The notes below the pieces were generated by a model. It saw only the letters and a list, made by a program, of their open reading frames with translations. It did not search any database and had not been told where the DNA came from. Made by a program: the position numbers and the translations under genes. Of a DNA stretch of 45,616 nucleotides, positions 45,354-45,616 are shown in pieces. The first letter of the stretch is position 1; each line of letters begins with the position of its first letter. Source of the DNA: Nitrospirota bacterium (GTDB lineage Bacteria; Nitrospirota; Thermodesulfovibrionia; Thermodesulfovibrionales; JdFR-88); NCBI GenBank assembly GCA_021789935.1, contig JAJYIR010000020.1, forward strand, positions 1 through 45,616, given 5' to 3'.

Positions 45354-45420
45354 GCAGTTCATTGCTTTTATCAGGCAATGGCAAAGCAAAAAACAAAAAA
45401 ACGGAAAAAGCGAAAAACCC

Positions 45421-45450
45421 TTGACGGAAAGGACGCCCGCCGCTTACAAT
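45421..45450 (+). promoter_or_regulatory. Possible promoter of the last gene
   Basis: TTGACG (45421-45426), 18-base spacer, TACAAT (45445-45450); the start would be near 45457. It overlaps the hairpin that probably ends the preceding gene, so only one use may be real. Confidence 0.4.
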
Positions 45451-45489
45451 TTTTTTGTGCGGAAGGGGTCCTTTCTCCTTTCCGTTTTT
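45424..45489 (+). terminator. Large terminator hairpin after the spy-like gene
   Basis: ACGGAAAGG (45424-45432) pairs with CCTTTCCGT (45477-45485), followed by a T run; GAAAGGAC (45427-45434) can alternatively pair with GTCCTTTC (45468-45475). An inner CCGC/GCGG pair shortens the loop. Confidence 0.55.
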
Positions 45490-45517
45490 AAAGACCCTCC
45501 AGGAGGAAACGGCTATC

Positions 45518-45616
45518 TTGAATAAAAAGACGATAGATAAGGCAGCGCAGCTAAGGAGGCTTTGGAGCGCGTTCTGGCAGGCAAGGCCGCTGCTTACGGC
45601 CGTCAACTTTGACCTT
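45518..45616 (+). CDS. Start of an unidentified protein (cut by the window edge)
   Basis: An open frame begins at TTG 45518, behind AGGAGG about 11 bases upstream, and runs off the end after 33 codons. The segment RRLWSAFWQARPLLTAVNFDL resembles in shape the N-terminal dimerisation helices of SAM-dependent O-methyltransferase-like proteins, but the fragment is too short to say more. Confidence 0.55.
   Translation, partial: MNKKTIDKAAQLRRLWSAFWQARPLLTAVNFDL

Overview
The window reads as a moderately GC-rich chromosome of a Gram-negative bacterium. It carries lipid A/Kdo genes (lpxB, waaA, lpxK), a complete F-type ATPase locus, a 13-gene complex I operon, a transmembrane chemoreceptor and a periplasmic Spy-like protein. 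The mix of gnnA/gnnB beside lpxB, an N-ATPase-like atp gene order, an FDH-like NuoG and a desulforedoxin-type protein suggests a Nitrospirota or deltaproteobacterial-type anaerobe or microaerophile. That placement is inference from gene content only.

Layout. 1-1245: fragment of a restriction helicase-endonuclease, visibly poorer in GC than its neighbours. 1350-5776: gnnA-gnnB-lpxB-waaA, an operon for lipid A built on 2,3-diaminoglucose and for Kdo transfer. 6064-7599: chemoreceptor with a cytosolic CZB zinc domain. 7872-11540: lpxK, a YjbQ-family gene, a COG2509 flavoprotein and bacterioferritin. 11664-14960: membrane-fusion protein, ABC ATPase and ABC-2 permease. 15082-15363: a small protein joining a histone H1-like tail to a desulforedoxin domain. 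15537-28575 (minus): nuoA to nuoM without nuoN. 28713-29708: tRNA-Arg, a cobO-type gene, tRNA-Val and tRNA-Asp. 29734-31403: an aminotransferase gene between two direct copies of a dispersed repeat, with a 42-codon receiver-domain remnant. 31611-33753 (minus): an unknown protein, a cold-shock protein with a structured leader, and an AAA+ ATPase. 34046-38206: a soluble hybrid histidine kinase followed by a response regulator-diguanylate cyclase. 38215-44441 (minus): atpD-C-Q-B-E-F-A-G. 44796-45353: Spy-like periplasmic protein. 45518-end: start of another gene.

Working together: complex I and the rotary ATPase are the two energy-coupling machines. The lpx/gnn/waaA genes and separate lpxK build the outer-membrane anchor. 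The chemoreceptor, hybrid kinase and GGDEF protein form the sensory and c-di-GMP layer. Bacterioferritin and the FeCys4-like small protein point to iron and redox handling.

The strongest unusual signals are: (i) an N-ATPase-type operon that lacks atpR, has a b-delta-like AtpF and a c subunit with incomplete sodium ligands; (ii) the H1-tail/desulforedoxin fusion; (iii) a 9-bp hairpin in the cspA leader that masks the ribosome binding site; (iv) complex I without a linked nuoN; (v) several genes (nuoA, cobO, lpxK) with no Shine-Dalgarno sequence and a -10-like hexamer only 8-10 bases before the start codon.
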